Below, piece after piece: positions 8,297 to 16,027 of a stretch of 51,606 nt of DNA. The DNA is from a virus. The number at the start of each line of letters is the position of its first letter. Positions within the stretch are counted from its first letter, which is position 1. The notes beneath the pieces are model-generated. The model worked only from the letters and a program-made list of their open reading frames with translations. It made no database searches and was not told where the DNA came from. Location: positions 1-51,606 of IMG/VR virus record IMGVR_UViG_3300034082_001881; one strand, given 5' to 3'. The translations under genes were made by a program, and so were the position numbers.

Positions 8297-8640
8297 TCTT
8301 GTAAAATAATAGTATCGCCTTCAGCTATATCGTATTTAATACAAGTACCACCTTTAAGTTCTAATACCATATCTCCATTACCTGTGTAACGATCGCATTC
8401 AGGTGCGTCACACGGTTTACAGTTATTATGTATTTTGTTAATTTTATTATCTTTTATAAAAATTATATCTAAAGATATGATACAGTTCTTCATCCAAAAA
8501 GAATGATCACCATCCTTCATTATGAATAACATACCATCAAAACTTTTATCAAATTTTTTATCCATCATACCGTTTTGTATGTCTTTACTGGTTATAACAC
8601 ATTTGACATTGAATAAATTATTGTTTACTATTAATTCCAT
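8293..8640 (-). CDS. DUF192 family protein
   Basis: A 115-residue protein with the DUF192 core: GMLFIMKDGDHSFWMKNCIISLDIIFI followed later by GDMVLELKGGTCIKYDI and a GDTI beta-turn at the C-terminus. DUF192 is a small beta-rich fold found in bacteria, archaea and phages with no established enzymatic role. Bacterial members usually have a signal peptide, which is absent here. Three Cys residues (CKPCDAPEC) sit in an insertion. It has its own class B promoter, divergent from the Nudix gene. Confidence 0.85.
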   Translation of the reverse strand: MELIVNNNLFNVKCVITSKDIQNGMMDKKFDKSFDGMLFIMKDGDHSFWMKNCIISLDIIFIKDNKINKIHNNCKPCDAPECDRYTGNGDMVLELKGGTCIKYDIAEGDTIILQD

Positions 8641-8645
8641 ATACT

Positions 8646-8654
8646 TATAAATAT
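8646..8654 (-). promoter_or_regulatory. Class B promoter box for the DUF192 gene
   Basis: ATATTTATA on the minus strand, 5 nt from the start codon at 8640. The same 23-bp AT-rich gap must also serve the divergent Nudix gene. Confidence 0.5.
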
Positions 8655-8663
8655 ATTCTTATA

Positions 8664-9074
8664 ATGAAATCAGATAGAAGTTCAGGTGTAATATTAAAAT
8701 ATGGTAATAAAGTTTTGTTATGTAAACGAGCTGACCATGAAACTTATGCGGGTAAATGGTTTATTCCATCAGGGCATATGGAAGCAAACGAAACTCCAAG
8801 AGATTGTGCTTATCGTGAGTTTTATGAAGAGACAAACATTAAGATTGAAGACGAAATAAGTTTGGTTGGGTTCATAACAAAAAAAGATGATGATGGAGAT
8901 CCGAAGGGTTTAATTTATGTGTATCTATATGAATCTGACAAGAAAATGACACCAAACTTGGATAAAGCAAAAGATGGGCATGAACATTCAGATTTTGGGT
9001 TTTTTACGTTAGAAGACCTTCCAATTGGTAAAAATGAAGAATTATACAAGATTTTAACAAAAATTTTAAATTAA
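8664..9074 (+). CDS. Nudix hydrolase
   Basis: This 136-residue protein has a full Nudix box, G-H-M-E-A-N-E-T-P-R-D-C-A-Y-R-E-F-Y-E-E-T (GX5EX7REUXEEXGU), at about residues 37-57, with the catalytic REFYEE helix intact. The preceding LLCKRADHETYAGKWFIPSG is typical of the MutT-like and ADP-ribose pyrophosphatase groups. It would hydrolyse a nucleoside diphosphate linked to another group, for example oxidised dNTPs or capped RNA ends; the substrate cannot be told from sequence. Its length is normal. Confidence 0.92.
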   Translation: MKSDRSSGVILKYGNKVLLCKRADHETYAGKWFIPSGHMEANETPRDCAYREFYEETNIKIEDEISLVGFITKKDDDGDPKGLIYVYLYESDKKMTPNLDKAKDGHEHSDFGFFTLEDLPIGKNEELYKILTKILN

Positions 9075-9176
9075 AAGTAAATTTTTTTGACTTTTACTAA
9101 AGTATTATATATTTATATTACACAAAAAAACAACCAATACCCTTCCTTTCTACGAATTAATTGGTTTATCAATATT

Positions 9177-9214
9177 AATCCCATGTTTTTTGAGAAAAAA
9201 GTATGGGATTTTTT
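9177..9214 (+). terminator. Rho-independent terminator in the Nudix/9261 gap
   Basis: AATCCCAT (9177-9184) and ATGGGATT (9203-9210) pair, with an inner TTTTTT/AAAAAA extension around a GAG loop, followed by T residues. It marks the end of the Nudix transcript. Confidence 0.8.
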
Positions 9215-9235
9215 ATGCCATGTCATTTTTATTTG

Positions 9236-9243
9236 TATATTTG
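9236..9243 (+). promoter_or_regulatory. Class A -7 box for the 9261 gene
   Basis: TATATTTG fits TAnnTTTG of Bacteroidota promoters, 17 nt before the ATG. No clear TTG is seen 19 nt further upstream. Confidence 0.45.
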
Positions 9244-9260
9244 TAAAAACAAAAAAACAT

Positions 9261-9593
9261 ATGGGTAGTTACATCAATACATTCAAGAAAAAATTCAACA
9301 AGAAAGCAACCCTTGATGGGCAAGAAGTAATTGTTGGACAAGCAACATTTTTATGTAGACAAGATTGGTCAGGTATTTACACACCATCTGAAAGTAGAGA
9401 AATGACAAGAGCATATGCTTTGACTGAAAATGATCAACCTGATTATATTATATTTGAAGGTGAAACGGTTTATAAAAATAATAAACGTGGCGTTTGGTCT
9501 GATGGTTCTGGTTTTTGGTCAGGTATTGATCCTCAAAAAGATTTTGTTGGTACACTAAAAAAAGTGGGTAAAAAATTTGTAATTGAGAAATAA
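9261..9593 (+). CDS. Unknown protein, 110 aa
   Basis: The open frame extends back to 9087, but that extension passes through a terminator and a promoter, so the ATG at 9261 (MGSYINTFKKKFNKKATLDG) is chosen. The protein has a short basic N-terminal helix and then a beta-rich, aromatic region (SGIYTPSESREMTRAYALTE, WSDGSGFWSGID). No family is recognised. It is followed 17 nt later by a gene with its own promoter. Confidence 0.75.
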   Translation: MGSYINTFKKKFNKKATLDGQEVIVGQATFLCRQDWSGIYTPSESREMTRAYALTENDQPDYIIFEGETVYKNNKRGVWSDGSGFWSGIDPQKDFVGTLKKVGKKFVIEK

Positions 9594-9606
9594 TTAACTA
9601 TATTTG
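9577..9606 (+). promoter_or_regulatory. Class A promoter (TTG-N19-TATATTTG) for the 9611 gene
   Basis: TTG at 9577-9579, exactly 19 nt, then TATATTTG at 9599-9606. The ATG follows after 4 nt, implying a leaderless transcript. Confidence 0.7.
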
Positions 9607-9610
9607 TTAT

Positions 9611-9886
9611 ATGAATAAGACGGGTTTCAACATAAAAGTAGTAAGTGATAAGTTCGGTGATTTAATCAACGAGACATTCATGGATCAGACACAATTCAGA
9701 ATCTTTTTGAAGATGGTACACGGAGCATTGGTATTAGAAGAAGACTTGAGTTTCTTCAACGGAGATACATTCTTGGTTCACATCCCAAATAAGGTATTGA
9801 AAGATTCGGTTATCGTTACTAACGTTAAGGAAGTTTCATTAACTGAACAAGTTAAAAGTAAGATTGAGGCGTTGGTAACAAACTAA
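9611..9886 (+). CDS. Unknown protein, 91 aa
   Basis: A 91-residue protein starting MNKTGFNIKVVSDKFGDLIN with alternating short strands and helices. It has no recognised motif. The codon choice is GC-richer and more uniform than in neighbours (frequent AAC, TTC, GAC), suggesting strong expression, which fits the near-perfect host-type promoter. A possible structured RNA and terminator follow directly. Confidence 0.75.
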   Translation: MNKTGFNIKVVSDKFGDLINETFMDQTQFRIFLKMVHGALVLEEDLSFFNGDTFLVHIPNKVLKDSVIVTNVKEVSLTEQVKSKIEALVTN

Positions 9887-9974
9887 TTGTTTCCTTGTTT
9901 AGAAAAACAAGGTGGTGGAGTCAGACATTTATCCAATGTCGGGCCTAAAATGGGAACTTCGGTTCCCTTTTTTT
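9887..9974 (+). ncRNA. Candidate structured 3' UTR or small RNA with three hairpins
   Basis: After the stop of the 9611 gene come three consecutive hairpins: CCTTGTTT/AAACAAGG with an AGAA loop (9893-9912), GACATT/AATGTC with a 5-nt loop (9924-9940), and GGGAAC/GTTCCC with a TTCG tetraloop (9952-9967) running into seven T residues. The single-stranded linker is GGTGGTGGAGTCA. Only the last hairpin is needed for termination, so the first two suggest a stable small RNA or a protective 3' end. No known RNA family is recognised. Confidence 0.4.
9952..9974 (+). terminator. Rho-independent terminator with UUCG loop
   Basis: GGGAAC-TTCG-GTTCCC followed by seven T. Confidence 0.93.
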
Positions 9975-9996
9975 ATTTATTTTTTATTATATAGGT

Positions 9997-10005
9997 ATAT
10001 TTATA
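9997..10005 (+). promoter_or_regulatory. Class B promoter box for the 10035-12590 operon
   Basis: ATATTTATA lies 29 nt before the ATG at 10035, giving a longer leader than most class B genes. Confidence 0.45.
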
Positions 10006-10034
10006 TAATAAAATAAATTTAAGACACAATACTT

Positions 10035-10247
10035 ATGTTGCATAAATTAAAATTAACGGAAAGTGAGATCAGAGACATACTAAGCAAACATGGGGTAAAG
10101 ACCAATGTTTTGGTTGAGCAGACTCAGGATTACACCATTTTAGATATACAGAATTGGTTAAATACCAATAAAAATGCGGGTTTAGATGCCGACGGTAAAT
10201 TTGGTCCTTTGACGGCTAAGGCCATAAAAAAAGCTATAATTGGATAA
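10035..10247 (+). CDS. Tagged peptidoglycan-binding-domain protein, 70 aa
   Basis: Residues 1-20 (MLHKLKLTESEIRDILSKHG) match the shared N-terminal tag. Residues about 35-70 are a minimal peptidoglycan-binding motif: YTILDIQNWLNTNKNAGLDADGKFG, then PLTAKAIKKA (the D-G-x-F-G-P-x-T-xx-A-I core of PG_binding_1). The domain is at the short end of its family. It lies 3 nt upstream of the large 10251 gene, which carries the same domain type, so both are probably virion proteins contacting the cell wall. Confidence 0.8.
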   Translation: MLHKLKLTESEIRDILSKHGVKTNVLVEQTQDYTILDIQNWLNTNKNAGLDADGKFGPLTAKAIKKAIIG

Positions 10248-10250
10248 GAC

Positions 10251-12590
10251 ATGAAAAGAATTACAGATAGTTTATTAAAAAGAATTGTTAGACAAAGTCT
10301 AAATGAAAGTTATGGTTTGTTAAATGAGAGTTACGACACTGGTAAAGTAACAGTTGGTGATAAAACATATGATAATATTAAAATAGAGTTCAACCCATGT
10401 GTTGATGGTGGTTTTTGTATTGGGGCTGATGGTGCTAGTTACTGGCTAGCTAAAAATGCTCAAACAGAAATTGCAAGTATTAGTCGTAGTAATCTTGATT
10501 TAGCGGTAGATGAATTATCGAAAAAATGTAATACTTTAAAAATGGGTAAACCTCTAAGTTCAAATATTGAACAAGTAGTGGAGGATCTTATTACTCAGTA
10601 CAGAGCGACAGATACGGTAGAGGATAAAGTTAGAAGTATAATTTATCAGTTAGATTTCCCATCATGGTGTGCTACTGTAAAAAGAGGAGAGGACCTTGGA
10701 TATGGTAATATATATAGAGCGTCGGTTGCTAATGTTGGATCAGATGATTATTCTTATTATGTTGCTCAAGCTTCAATACATTCATTAACTAAGTCAATTG
10801 ATTTAACAGAGGCTAAACGTGACGAATATTGGAAATCTGTTGGTGATAGTATTGAAAATACTAAAAAAAGTGAAGAAACATTGAACGACACATTATTAGC
10901 AAATGCTAAAAAATGTGGATATGATACAATTGAGGCATATAGAGCGGGTAGTGATGGGGAAGCATGGAAATGTGTGGGTCGTAAATATACCCCTCATACT
11001 GGTGATGGAGAAATTGGTTCTTATCAAGTATCGTTTGAAGGTTATTACTGTATAGACCCTAATTCTCCAAGACGTAATCCGGCATTAGTGAATAAACCGA
11101 AACAAATACCTGGAGGTGTTGGGTATCAATTAAACACAGGTAATCCTATTATTGATAAGTTTGTTTATGGTGTTGCAAAAGACCAAAGAGGTACTGATTA
11201 CACAGATGTAGGGGTACAAATGGATAGTAATAAAGTTATAACTGAGTTTGATTGTAATGATAAAAAAATACAATTTTCACTATCAACTAATGCTTGGAGT
11301 TATGATGATATAGTACCATATATTAACCCTGAATATTTTAGTTGGGCAATTCCAGGACCGGAACAAAATAAAATAGTTTTAACTACAGATCCCGATTTTA
11401 ATGATAATGGTAAAAGTGACAATAGTATCCAAGGTGCACCTAATCGTAATTTATTAGAAGATAGTGTAAGTAACAATAGAATCAGAGGTTTTAGACATAA
11501 TTTATTAACTGAAGAACAAACTTTATGGATAGGTGCGGAAGACCCTGATGTTGGGTTGATACAAAAGGCATTAAAGTTAAGACCTGTTGATAACAAATTT
11601 GGAAAAGACACTCAAAAAGCGGTAATTAAATTCCAAACAACTGAAGGAGCTAAACTTCCAACACCATTAAGAACTGATGGAGTTGTTGATGATGCAACTT
11701 TAGAGGCAATAATAGGTACTGAAGCCTTTAACGCACGGAATGTTTTACCCGCATCTGCAACAGAATTACCCGCATCTGCAACAGAATACACAAGACCTTT
11801 AACGCTTAAAAGTACGGGTCCTGATGTTGTTGCAATACAAACAAAATTAGGTATTAGTACTAAAGGTGGTTATGGTCCTGAAACGCAAAAAGCGGTATTA
11901 GCTTTCCAACAAAAAGATACTAACTTGGAAGATACGGGTGATGTTGATGAGTTAACATTTAAAAAAATTATGGCTTATGATGCTGCATCACCTATAAAGT
12001 ATTCGGGTAGAAAACATAATTATACGACAAAGGATGAAGGTAAATGGATTAAAGTATCTCCTAATACTAGTGATACACAACTAAGTGATAATAATGGGTA
12101 CTTTAAAATTTTAAATGTTTTAGATGAATATAATGTAGTGATTGATGCTGAATATAAAGACGTTGGTGGTGGTGGATCAACACAAAAAGTTTTATTTGGT
12201 GAAGACGCAAAAGAGGGTACTGACCAGGTTATTAGAGGTGGTGGTTCAGGTGGTTCAGGTGGTACAGGTGGTACAGGTGGTACAGGTGGTACAGGTGGTA
12301 GAGGTAGAAGAAGTGGAGTAGTAGGTGGTGGTGGAGGAGGAGGAGGTAATGTAGATCCTGAAAGACAAAGACAAAGAGATTTACGTAAAAAAGAAATGTG
12401 TGATGCTTTAAGACAAGTAAAACAATATTTAAATAACACTAAAGATGCGGGATTAACCGTCGATTGTAAAAGAGATCAAAATACAAGAAATCAAATTATG
12501 ATGGCTCTTACAGGTGGATCTTCAACTGGAGGGGGAGGAGCTGAAGAACCAAAGGTATCAACACCGGGAGGAAATGTAAGAATATATTAA
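10251..12590 (+). CDS. Large tagged protein with two peptidoglycan-binding domains, 779 aa
   Basis: The N-terminus MKRITDSLLKRIVRQSLNES carries a tag-like helix followed by two LLNES-type sites. Residues about 200-250 contain AKKCGYDTIEAYRAG...WKCVG, a module shared with the 19817 protein. Two peptidoglycan-binding repeats follow, at about 430-490 (VGLIQKALKLRPVDNKFGKD) and 525-570 (VVAIQTKLGISTKGGYGPET). Residues about 663-700 are a Gly/Ser/Thr linker (GGSGGTGG repeats, then nine Gly codons), and the tail (KEMCDALRQVKQYLNNTKDA) may be a degenerate third binding repeat. No catalytic domain is visible. It is probably a multi-domain virion protein that anchors to murein during entry. Confidence 0.82.
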   Translation: MKRITDSLLKRIVRQSLNESYGLLNESYDTGKVTVGDKTYDNIKIEFNPCVDGGFCIGADGASYWLAKNAQTEIASISRSNLDLAVDELSKKCNTLKMGKPLSSNIEQVVEDLITQYRATDTVEDKVRSIIYQLDFPSWCATVKRGEDLGYGNIYRASVANVGSDDYSYYVAQASIHSLTKSIDLTEAKRDEYWKSVGDSIENTKKSEETLNDTLLANAKKCGYDTIEAYRAGSDGEAWKCVGRKYTPHTGDGEIGSYQVSFEGYYCIDPNSPRRNPALVNKPKQIPGGVGYQLNTGNPIIDKFVYGVAKDQRGTDYTDVGVQMDSNKVITEFDCNDKKIQFSLSTNAWSYDDIVPYINPEYFSWAIPGPEQNKIVLTTDPDFNDNGKSDNSIQGAPNRNLLEDSVSNNRIRGFRHNLLTEEQTLWIGAEDPDVGLIQKALKLRPVDNKFGKDTQKAVIKFQTTEGAKLPTPLRTDGVVDDATLEAIIGTEAFNARNVLPASATELPASATEYTRPLTLKSTGPDVVAIQTKLGISTKGGYGPETQKAVLAFQQKDTNLEDTGDVDELTFKKIMAYDAASPIKYSGRKHNYTTKDEGKWIKVSPNTSDTQLSDNNGYFKILNVLDEYNVVIDAEYKDVGGGGSTQKVLFGEDAKEGTDQVIRGGGSGGSGGTGGTGGTGGTGGRGRRSGVVGGGGGGGGNVDPERQRQRDLRKKEMCDALRQVKQYLNNTKDAGLTVDCKRDQNTRNQIMMALTGGSSTGGGGAEEPKVSTPGGNVRIY
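11745..11786 (+). repeat. Perfect 21-bp direct tandem repeat
   Basis: Two adjacent identical 21-bp copies (11745-11765 and 11766-11786), each encoding LPASATE, form the linker between the two peptidoglycan-binding domains. Confidence 0.9.
12237..12300 (+). repeat. 9-bp minisatellite encoding Gly-Gly-Ser/Thr
   Basis: About seven 9-bp units of GGTGGTTCA or GGTGGTACA encode a flexible GGS/GGT linker. Copy number is likely to vary between isolates. Confidence 0.9.
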
Positions 12591-12612
12591 TAGTTAAAAC
12601 TAAAAATTTATT

Positions 12613-12637
12613 AAGGGAGAGAGATCTCCCTTTTTTT
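12613..12637 (+). terminator. Rho-independent terminator after the 10251 gene
   Basis: GGGAGA-GAGA-TCTCCC followed by seven T. Confidence 0.93.
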
Positions 12638-12650
12638 ATGATATTTTTTT

Positions 12651-12680
12651 TTGTATATTCCAATTAAAGCGTTATATTTG
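12651..12680 (+). promoter_or_regulatory. Class A promoter (TTG-N19-TATATTTG) for the kinase operon
   Basis: TTG at 12651-12653, 19 nt, TATATTTG at 12673-12680; the ATG follows after 4 nt. Confidence 0.75.
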
Positions 12681-12684
12681 TGGT

Positions 12685-12897
12685 ATGAAACTAACAAAGA
12701 AAGAACAATTATTTATGGAACTCTTGGAAAAAGAAGGGGTTGTTTGGGTTTTTGATCACATTTTGTTAGATACTAAAGATAAAAAAGGATATGACAAGGT
12801 TATTGGGTATAAGGCTTGGAACATTGCGTATGACTTGTTAAAGAAAGGTTTGATAAAAGTTAACCCTGACAATAAATCTGGTTGGGTAAAAAATTAA
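12685..12897 (+). CDS. Unknown protein, 70 aa, possibly winged-helix
   Basis: A 70-residue protein starting MKLTKKEQLFMELLEKEGVV. The helix-helix-helix pattern ending 'AYDLLKKGLIKVNPDNKSGWV' resembles the recognition helix and wing of small winged-helix regulators, but this is only a pattern match. It is first in an operon with the P-loop kinase and metallophosphoesterase genes, 3 nt before the kinase start. Confidence 0.7.
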   Translation: MKLTKKEQLFMELLEKEGVVWVFDHILLDTKDKKGYDKVIGYKAWNIAYDLLKKGLIKVNPDNKSGWVKN

Positions 12898-12900
12898 GTT

Positions 12901-13302
12901 ATGGAAAAAATATTATATATTGTTAGAGGTGTGCCTGGATCAGGTAAATCTACGTTTGCTAAATCATTAGGTGGTGCTCATTTTGAGACTGATATGTTCT
13001 TTATGGATAATGGTGAATATAAATTTGACTTCACCAAAATAAAGGAAGCACATAAGTGGTGTCAAGATAGTGTTAATACTGCGATGATATTAAATCATAC
13101 CGCAAATATTAATAACGTAATTGTTGTTTCAAACACATTTACTCAAGAATGGGAAATGAAACCGTATTTTGATATGGCGGAAATATTTGATTATAAAGTG
13201 TTTTGTTTGATTGTTGAGAATAGACATGGTGGGATTAATCAACACGGAGTCCCTGAAGATAAAATACAGTTAATGAAAGATAGATTTGAAATTAAAATTT
13301 AA
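12901..13302 (+). CDS. P-loop nucleic-acid or nucleoside kinase
   Basis: At 133 residues this is a compact P-loop kinase with a Walker A GVPGSGKST at residues 10-18 and a downstream FETDMFFM that supplies the Walker B or substrate acid. The domain resembles 5'-polynucleotide kinase-type AAA_33 proteins. It lies next to a metallophosphoesterase and about 2.7 kb upstream of an RNA ligase, so a role in preparing broken RNA ends is plausible. The substrate cannot be proved from sequence. Confidence 0.82.
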   Translation: MEKILYIVRGVPGSGKSTFAKSLGGAHFETDMFFMDNGEYKFDFTKIKEAHKWCQDSVNTAMILNHTANINNVIVVSNTFTQEWEMKPYFDMAEIFDYKVFCLIVENRHGGINQHGVPEDKIQLMKDRFEIKI

Positions 13303-13305
13303 GAA

Positions 13306-13959
13306 ATGAAATTTGATAAAATATTAACGACAGGTAGAGTGTGGGTCACATCAGATCCCCACTACAACCATAAAAACATTTGTAGAGGTGTAACTGATTG
13401 GAGAACTACTGATGGGAAAGTGCCAGACCATAGTACAAGAAATTTCCCAACGTTAGAACTAATGAATAACGCATTGGTTGATAACATCAACTCTAAAGTT
13501 GGTCAAGACGACACTTTAATTATGTTGGGTGACGTTGCTTTTGGTGGTTTTGAGTTTATTAGAATCTTCTTGGACCGATTGGTATGTAAAAACATTCACT
13601 TGGTTCTTGGTAATCACGATCACCATATCAAAAACAATAGAGATGGCATTAAAGATATGTTCTTATCTGTTAGTGATTACCTACAGGTTAACATTGGTGG
13701 AGAAAACTTTGTGATGACTCACTATCCATTTGAAAGTTGGAATGGTCTTAATAAAGGGGTGGTTCACCTTCACGGACACGTTCACTTACCGGCAAGTAGA
13801 AAATGGGGTAAAGGTAAAAGATTGGACGTTGGTGTGGATGGAAACAACCTCCAACCATATAGTATTACCGAGATTGTACACATGATGGATAAAAGAAATA
13901 TTGTCTCTGAGATGAACGATGATCACCATTTAGATGATATTGTTGGGGTTGTGGGTTAA
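13306..13959 (+). CDS. Calcineurin-like metallophosphoesterase
   Basis: This 217-residue protein has all the metal motifs of the family: VTSDPHYNH (D17, H19), MLGDVAFGG, VLGNHDHHI and HLHGHVHLP. It resembles the small phage and bacterial YfcE/ligase-associated type phosphoesterases. It follows the kinase gene by 3 nt. In an RNA-repair setting it could remove 2',3'-cyclic or 3'-phosphates; other phosphodiesters are equally possible. Confidence 0.9.
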   Translation: MKFDKILTTGRVWVTSDPHYNHKNICRGVTDWRTTDGKVPDHSTRNFPTLELMNNALVDNINSKVGQDDTLIMLGDVAFGGFEFIRIFLDRLVCKNIHLVLGNHDHHIKNNRDGIKDMFLSVSDYLQVNIGGENFVMTHYPFESWNGLNKGVVHLHGHVHLPASRKWGKGKRLDVGVDGNNLQPYSITEIVHMMDKRNIVSEMNDDHHLDDIVGVVG

Positions 13960-13973
13960 ATTACAACTCCAAC

Positions 13974-13982
13974 ATATTTATA
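13974..13982 (+). promoter_or_regulatory. Class B promoter box for the HExxH gene
   Basis: ATATTTATA ends 3 nt before the ATG at 13986. Confidence 0.6.
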
Positions 13983-13985
13983 TGT

Positions 13986-15221
13986 ATGAAGATTATATTA
14001 ACAGAAACACAATACAAAATACTTAACGAAGCGTTAGGGGTTCCTGAAGGTATTTTAGATACTGCATCAGATTTATATGAAATAGTTGAAAATTTAATTA
14101 AGGGAATTGATTATAAAAAAGACGAATATATTTTTAACCAAAGTGTTGATTTAACTATTTCGGATTATCAGATTGATTCACTTGATCTTCATGTTAATGT
14201 TGAGCATATTCCAGGTTATGATGGGAAGGCTGAACTTGCATCTATGGCTATGGGTCAAAATTTTAATTATAATAGAAAAATACAATTAAAAGTTCAGTTA
14301 TTAGATACTGAAATAGAATTACATATAACATTTGTCGTTGGTAATGAATGGGAACCTGAAGATTTATATGAAAGATTTACACAAGATCGTGTTGAAACTG
14401 AATCCACTTTGGCTCATGAGTTAAAACATAAGTACGACAAACAGAAAAAACAATTTGATTTAATTGGTAAAGACGCTCAATACCAAACTTACTCTAAAGG
14501 AAATTTAAGGTTTGGAATACCTGAGATTGACCATAAGTTTATGAGGTACAATTATTTTATGCAAGTTGCCGAAAGTTTAGTTAGACCAACTGAACTTGCG
14601 TCAAGAATGAGACAAAGGAAAATTTTAAAATCTAAGTTTTTAAATTTCCTTAAAGAAGACAGATCATTTAAAGAGATTTTAGAAATTAGGGATTATAGTT
14701 TTGAAAAGTTAATTGATGGTTTAAAAGAACAAATGGATAGAGTGGATGCGTTAATTAAACATATTGGACAATATAATGAAAATTTAACTGAAGACGAAAA
14801 GATTAAAATAACATTAAAATTAGTTTATGTGAACTTGGTGAATAATAACGTTGAGTTATTTGATCAAATGACATCAACACCTTTAGACAGATATGGTATT
14901 AGGGCTTTATTTAATAATGCATTTGGTGGTGGATTACTTCCGCAAGATGAAGAAGAAAAAAACTTACAAAAAGTAAGACAAAAATTCATCAACTATTTGA
15001 CAAAGTATGATGATGATCCTATTATGTTCTTTAAAGATATATGTAAACAATTATCTGACGACGCAAACAAAATTATTAAAAAACTAGGTAAACTTTACGC
15101 AATGGCAGAAGACGATCAACCAATGAATGAATCTATAATCAATTGGGAACTTCATCAACAACTGATGGAAAAAAAATACGGTAAAAGAAAAATAGAAACC
15201 GAATTTAAATTCAAAAAATAG
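13986..15221 (+). CDS. Tagged protein with HExxH metallopeptidase-like motif, 411 aa
   Basis: The first 20 residues, MKIILTETQYKILNEALGVP, are a classic copy of the shared tag, with an ILNE site. Residues 140-150 read STLAHELKHKYD, in which H144-E145-x-x-H148 is a zincin HExxH motif. The upstream region 'GNEWEPEDLYERFTQDRVETES' supplies a helix, and the remainder is charged and helical. No signal peptide is present. A virion-packaged metalloprotease is a reasonable inference, but a third metal ligand is not obvious and the family is not recognised. Confidence 0.7.
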   Translation: MKIILTETQYKILNEALGVPEGILDTASDLYEIVENLIKGIDYKKDEYIFNQSVDLTISDYQIDSLDLHVNVEHIPGYDGKAELASMAMGQNFNYNRKIQLKVQLLDTEIELHITFVVGNEWEPEDLYERFTQDRVETESTLAHELKHKYDKQKKQFDLIGKDAQYQTYSKGNLRFGIPEIDHKFMRYNYFMQVAESLVRPTELASRMRQRKILKSKFLNFLKEDRSFKEILEIRDYSFEKLIDGLKEQMDRVDALIKHIGQYNENLTEDEKIKITLKLVYVNLVNNNVELFDQMTSTPLDRYGIRALFNNAFGGGLLPQDEEEKNLQKVRQKFINYLTKYDDDPIMFFKDICKQLSDDANKIIKKLGKLYAMAEDDQPMNESIINWELHQQLMEKKYGKRKIETEFKFKK

Positions 15222-15222
15222 T

Positions 15223-15253
15223 TTGTCAAATCCAAATTAATTTATTACCTTTG
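15223..15253 (+). promoter_or_regulatory. Class A promoter (TTG-N20-TACCTTTG) for the 15259 operon
   Basis: TTG at 15223-15225, 20 nt, TACCTTTG at 15246-15253; the ATG follows after 5 nt. Confidence 0.7.
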
Positions 15254-15258
15254 TTTCT

Positions 15259-15492
15259 ATGTGGACAACTAAAGAAACTAAAAGGGAATATCGTGGTGTA
15301 ATAATCACAAAGTTTGAAGGATCAAAAGTCAAAGATTATTTCAGACGTAGAGACCCGCGCACATTTCAGAAAGACGATAAGAGATTCACTAAGTGGCAAT
15401 CATATGTTGTTAACATTAATGATGTTAAATATGACTTTGAAAAGTTGAAAGATGCAAAAGAATATGTTGATTCAATCTTAGATAAGAAATGA
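15259..15492 (+). CDS. Unknown basic protein, 77 aa
   Basis: A 77-residue basic protein starting MWTTKETKREYRGVIITKFE, with alternating strands and a C-terminal helix (FEKLKDAKEYVDSILDKK). It overlaps the next gene by 4 nt and heads the operon leading to the RNA ligase. No family is recognised. Confidence 0.75.
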   Translation: MWTTKETKREYRGVIITKFEGSKVKDYFRRRDPRTFQKDDKRFTKWQSYVVNINDVKYDFEKLKDAKEYVDSILDKK

Positions 15493-15671
15493 AAAAACCC
15501 TGTAAAGAATGTCCTCATACCATTCGTAACCGACATAATGATATGATTGTAGAGTTTGGTAAAAGAACGGGAAAGAAACATAATTGTCATATGACGGAAG
15601 GAAAAAAAGATTTGTGGAATATAACTAATAAAAAATTGGAATGTTATGGATCAAAAGAAGAGAGAAACTAA
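15489..15671 (+). CDS. Cys/His-rich small protein, DUF6283-like, 60 aa
   Basis: Sixty residues with C5-x-x-C8 (PCKECPHTIR), a later HNCHMT and a C-terminal ECYG, a spacing that resembles DUF6283 proteins (CxxCPW...CHM...C). This suggests a bound metal. It overlaps both neighbours by short ATG/stop overlaps. The function is unknown. Confidence 0.65.
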   Translation: MKKPCKECPHTIRNRHNDMIVEFGKRTGKKHNCHMTEGKKDLWNITNKKLECYGSKEERN

Positions 15672-16017
15672 ATTTGGAACTTATATAGAAATGGAAACAG
15701 AAACTAATGTAAAGAAAACCGGTGATAAGATCACAAGGTTTGTTGAAAGATTGAAAAAAATTGGAATTGAAGTTAAACTTTCAGGTAATTACCCGTGGGT
15801 TTATATTGATGAAATCTGTGGTATCAGAGTAAAAGAAAAGTTTGCGGGAAATCACGGATTTACTATAATTTTTCTTCCTGTGAGAAACGATACACCACCA
15901 TCTGATTTTACAGATATCAAAGAGACGTTCAAGTTAATTAGAAAATATAGTAGAGAGGCTCTTTTGATAAAAATGATGGAAGAGGATCAAAAAAACGGAT
16001 TGTATGATATTAATTAA
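15646..16017 (+). CDS. Unknown protein, 123 aa
   Basis: A soluble protein with a central FVERLKKIGIEVKLSGNYPWVYIDEI segment and a C-terminal charged helix. The longest frame overlaps the previous gene by 26 nt; the ATG at 15691, 19 nt past that stop, is an equally good start (108 residues). It lies in the same transcript as the RNA ligase. No family is recognised. Confidence 0.7.
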   Translation: MDQKKRETKFGTYIEMETETNVKKTGDKITRFVERLKKIGIEVKLSGNYPWVYIDEICGIRVKEKFAGNHGFTIIFLPVRNDTPPSDFTDIKETFKLIRKYSREALLIKMMEEDQKNGLYDIN

Positions 16018-16027
16018 AAAATAAGAA

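Noticed and set aside
9087-9260. Upstream extension of the 9261 gene
   Set aside because: It runs through a terminator hairpin and a TATATTTG box, so it is not coding.
12020-12439. Minus-strand Pro-rich frame
   Set aside because: It is the complement of the Gly/Thr-coding minisatellite of the 10251 gene.
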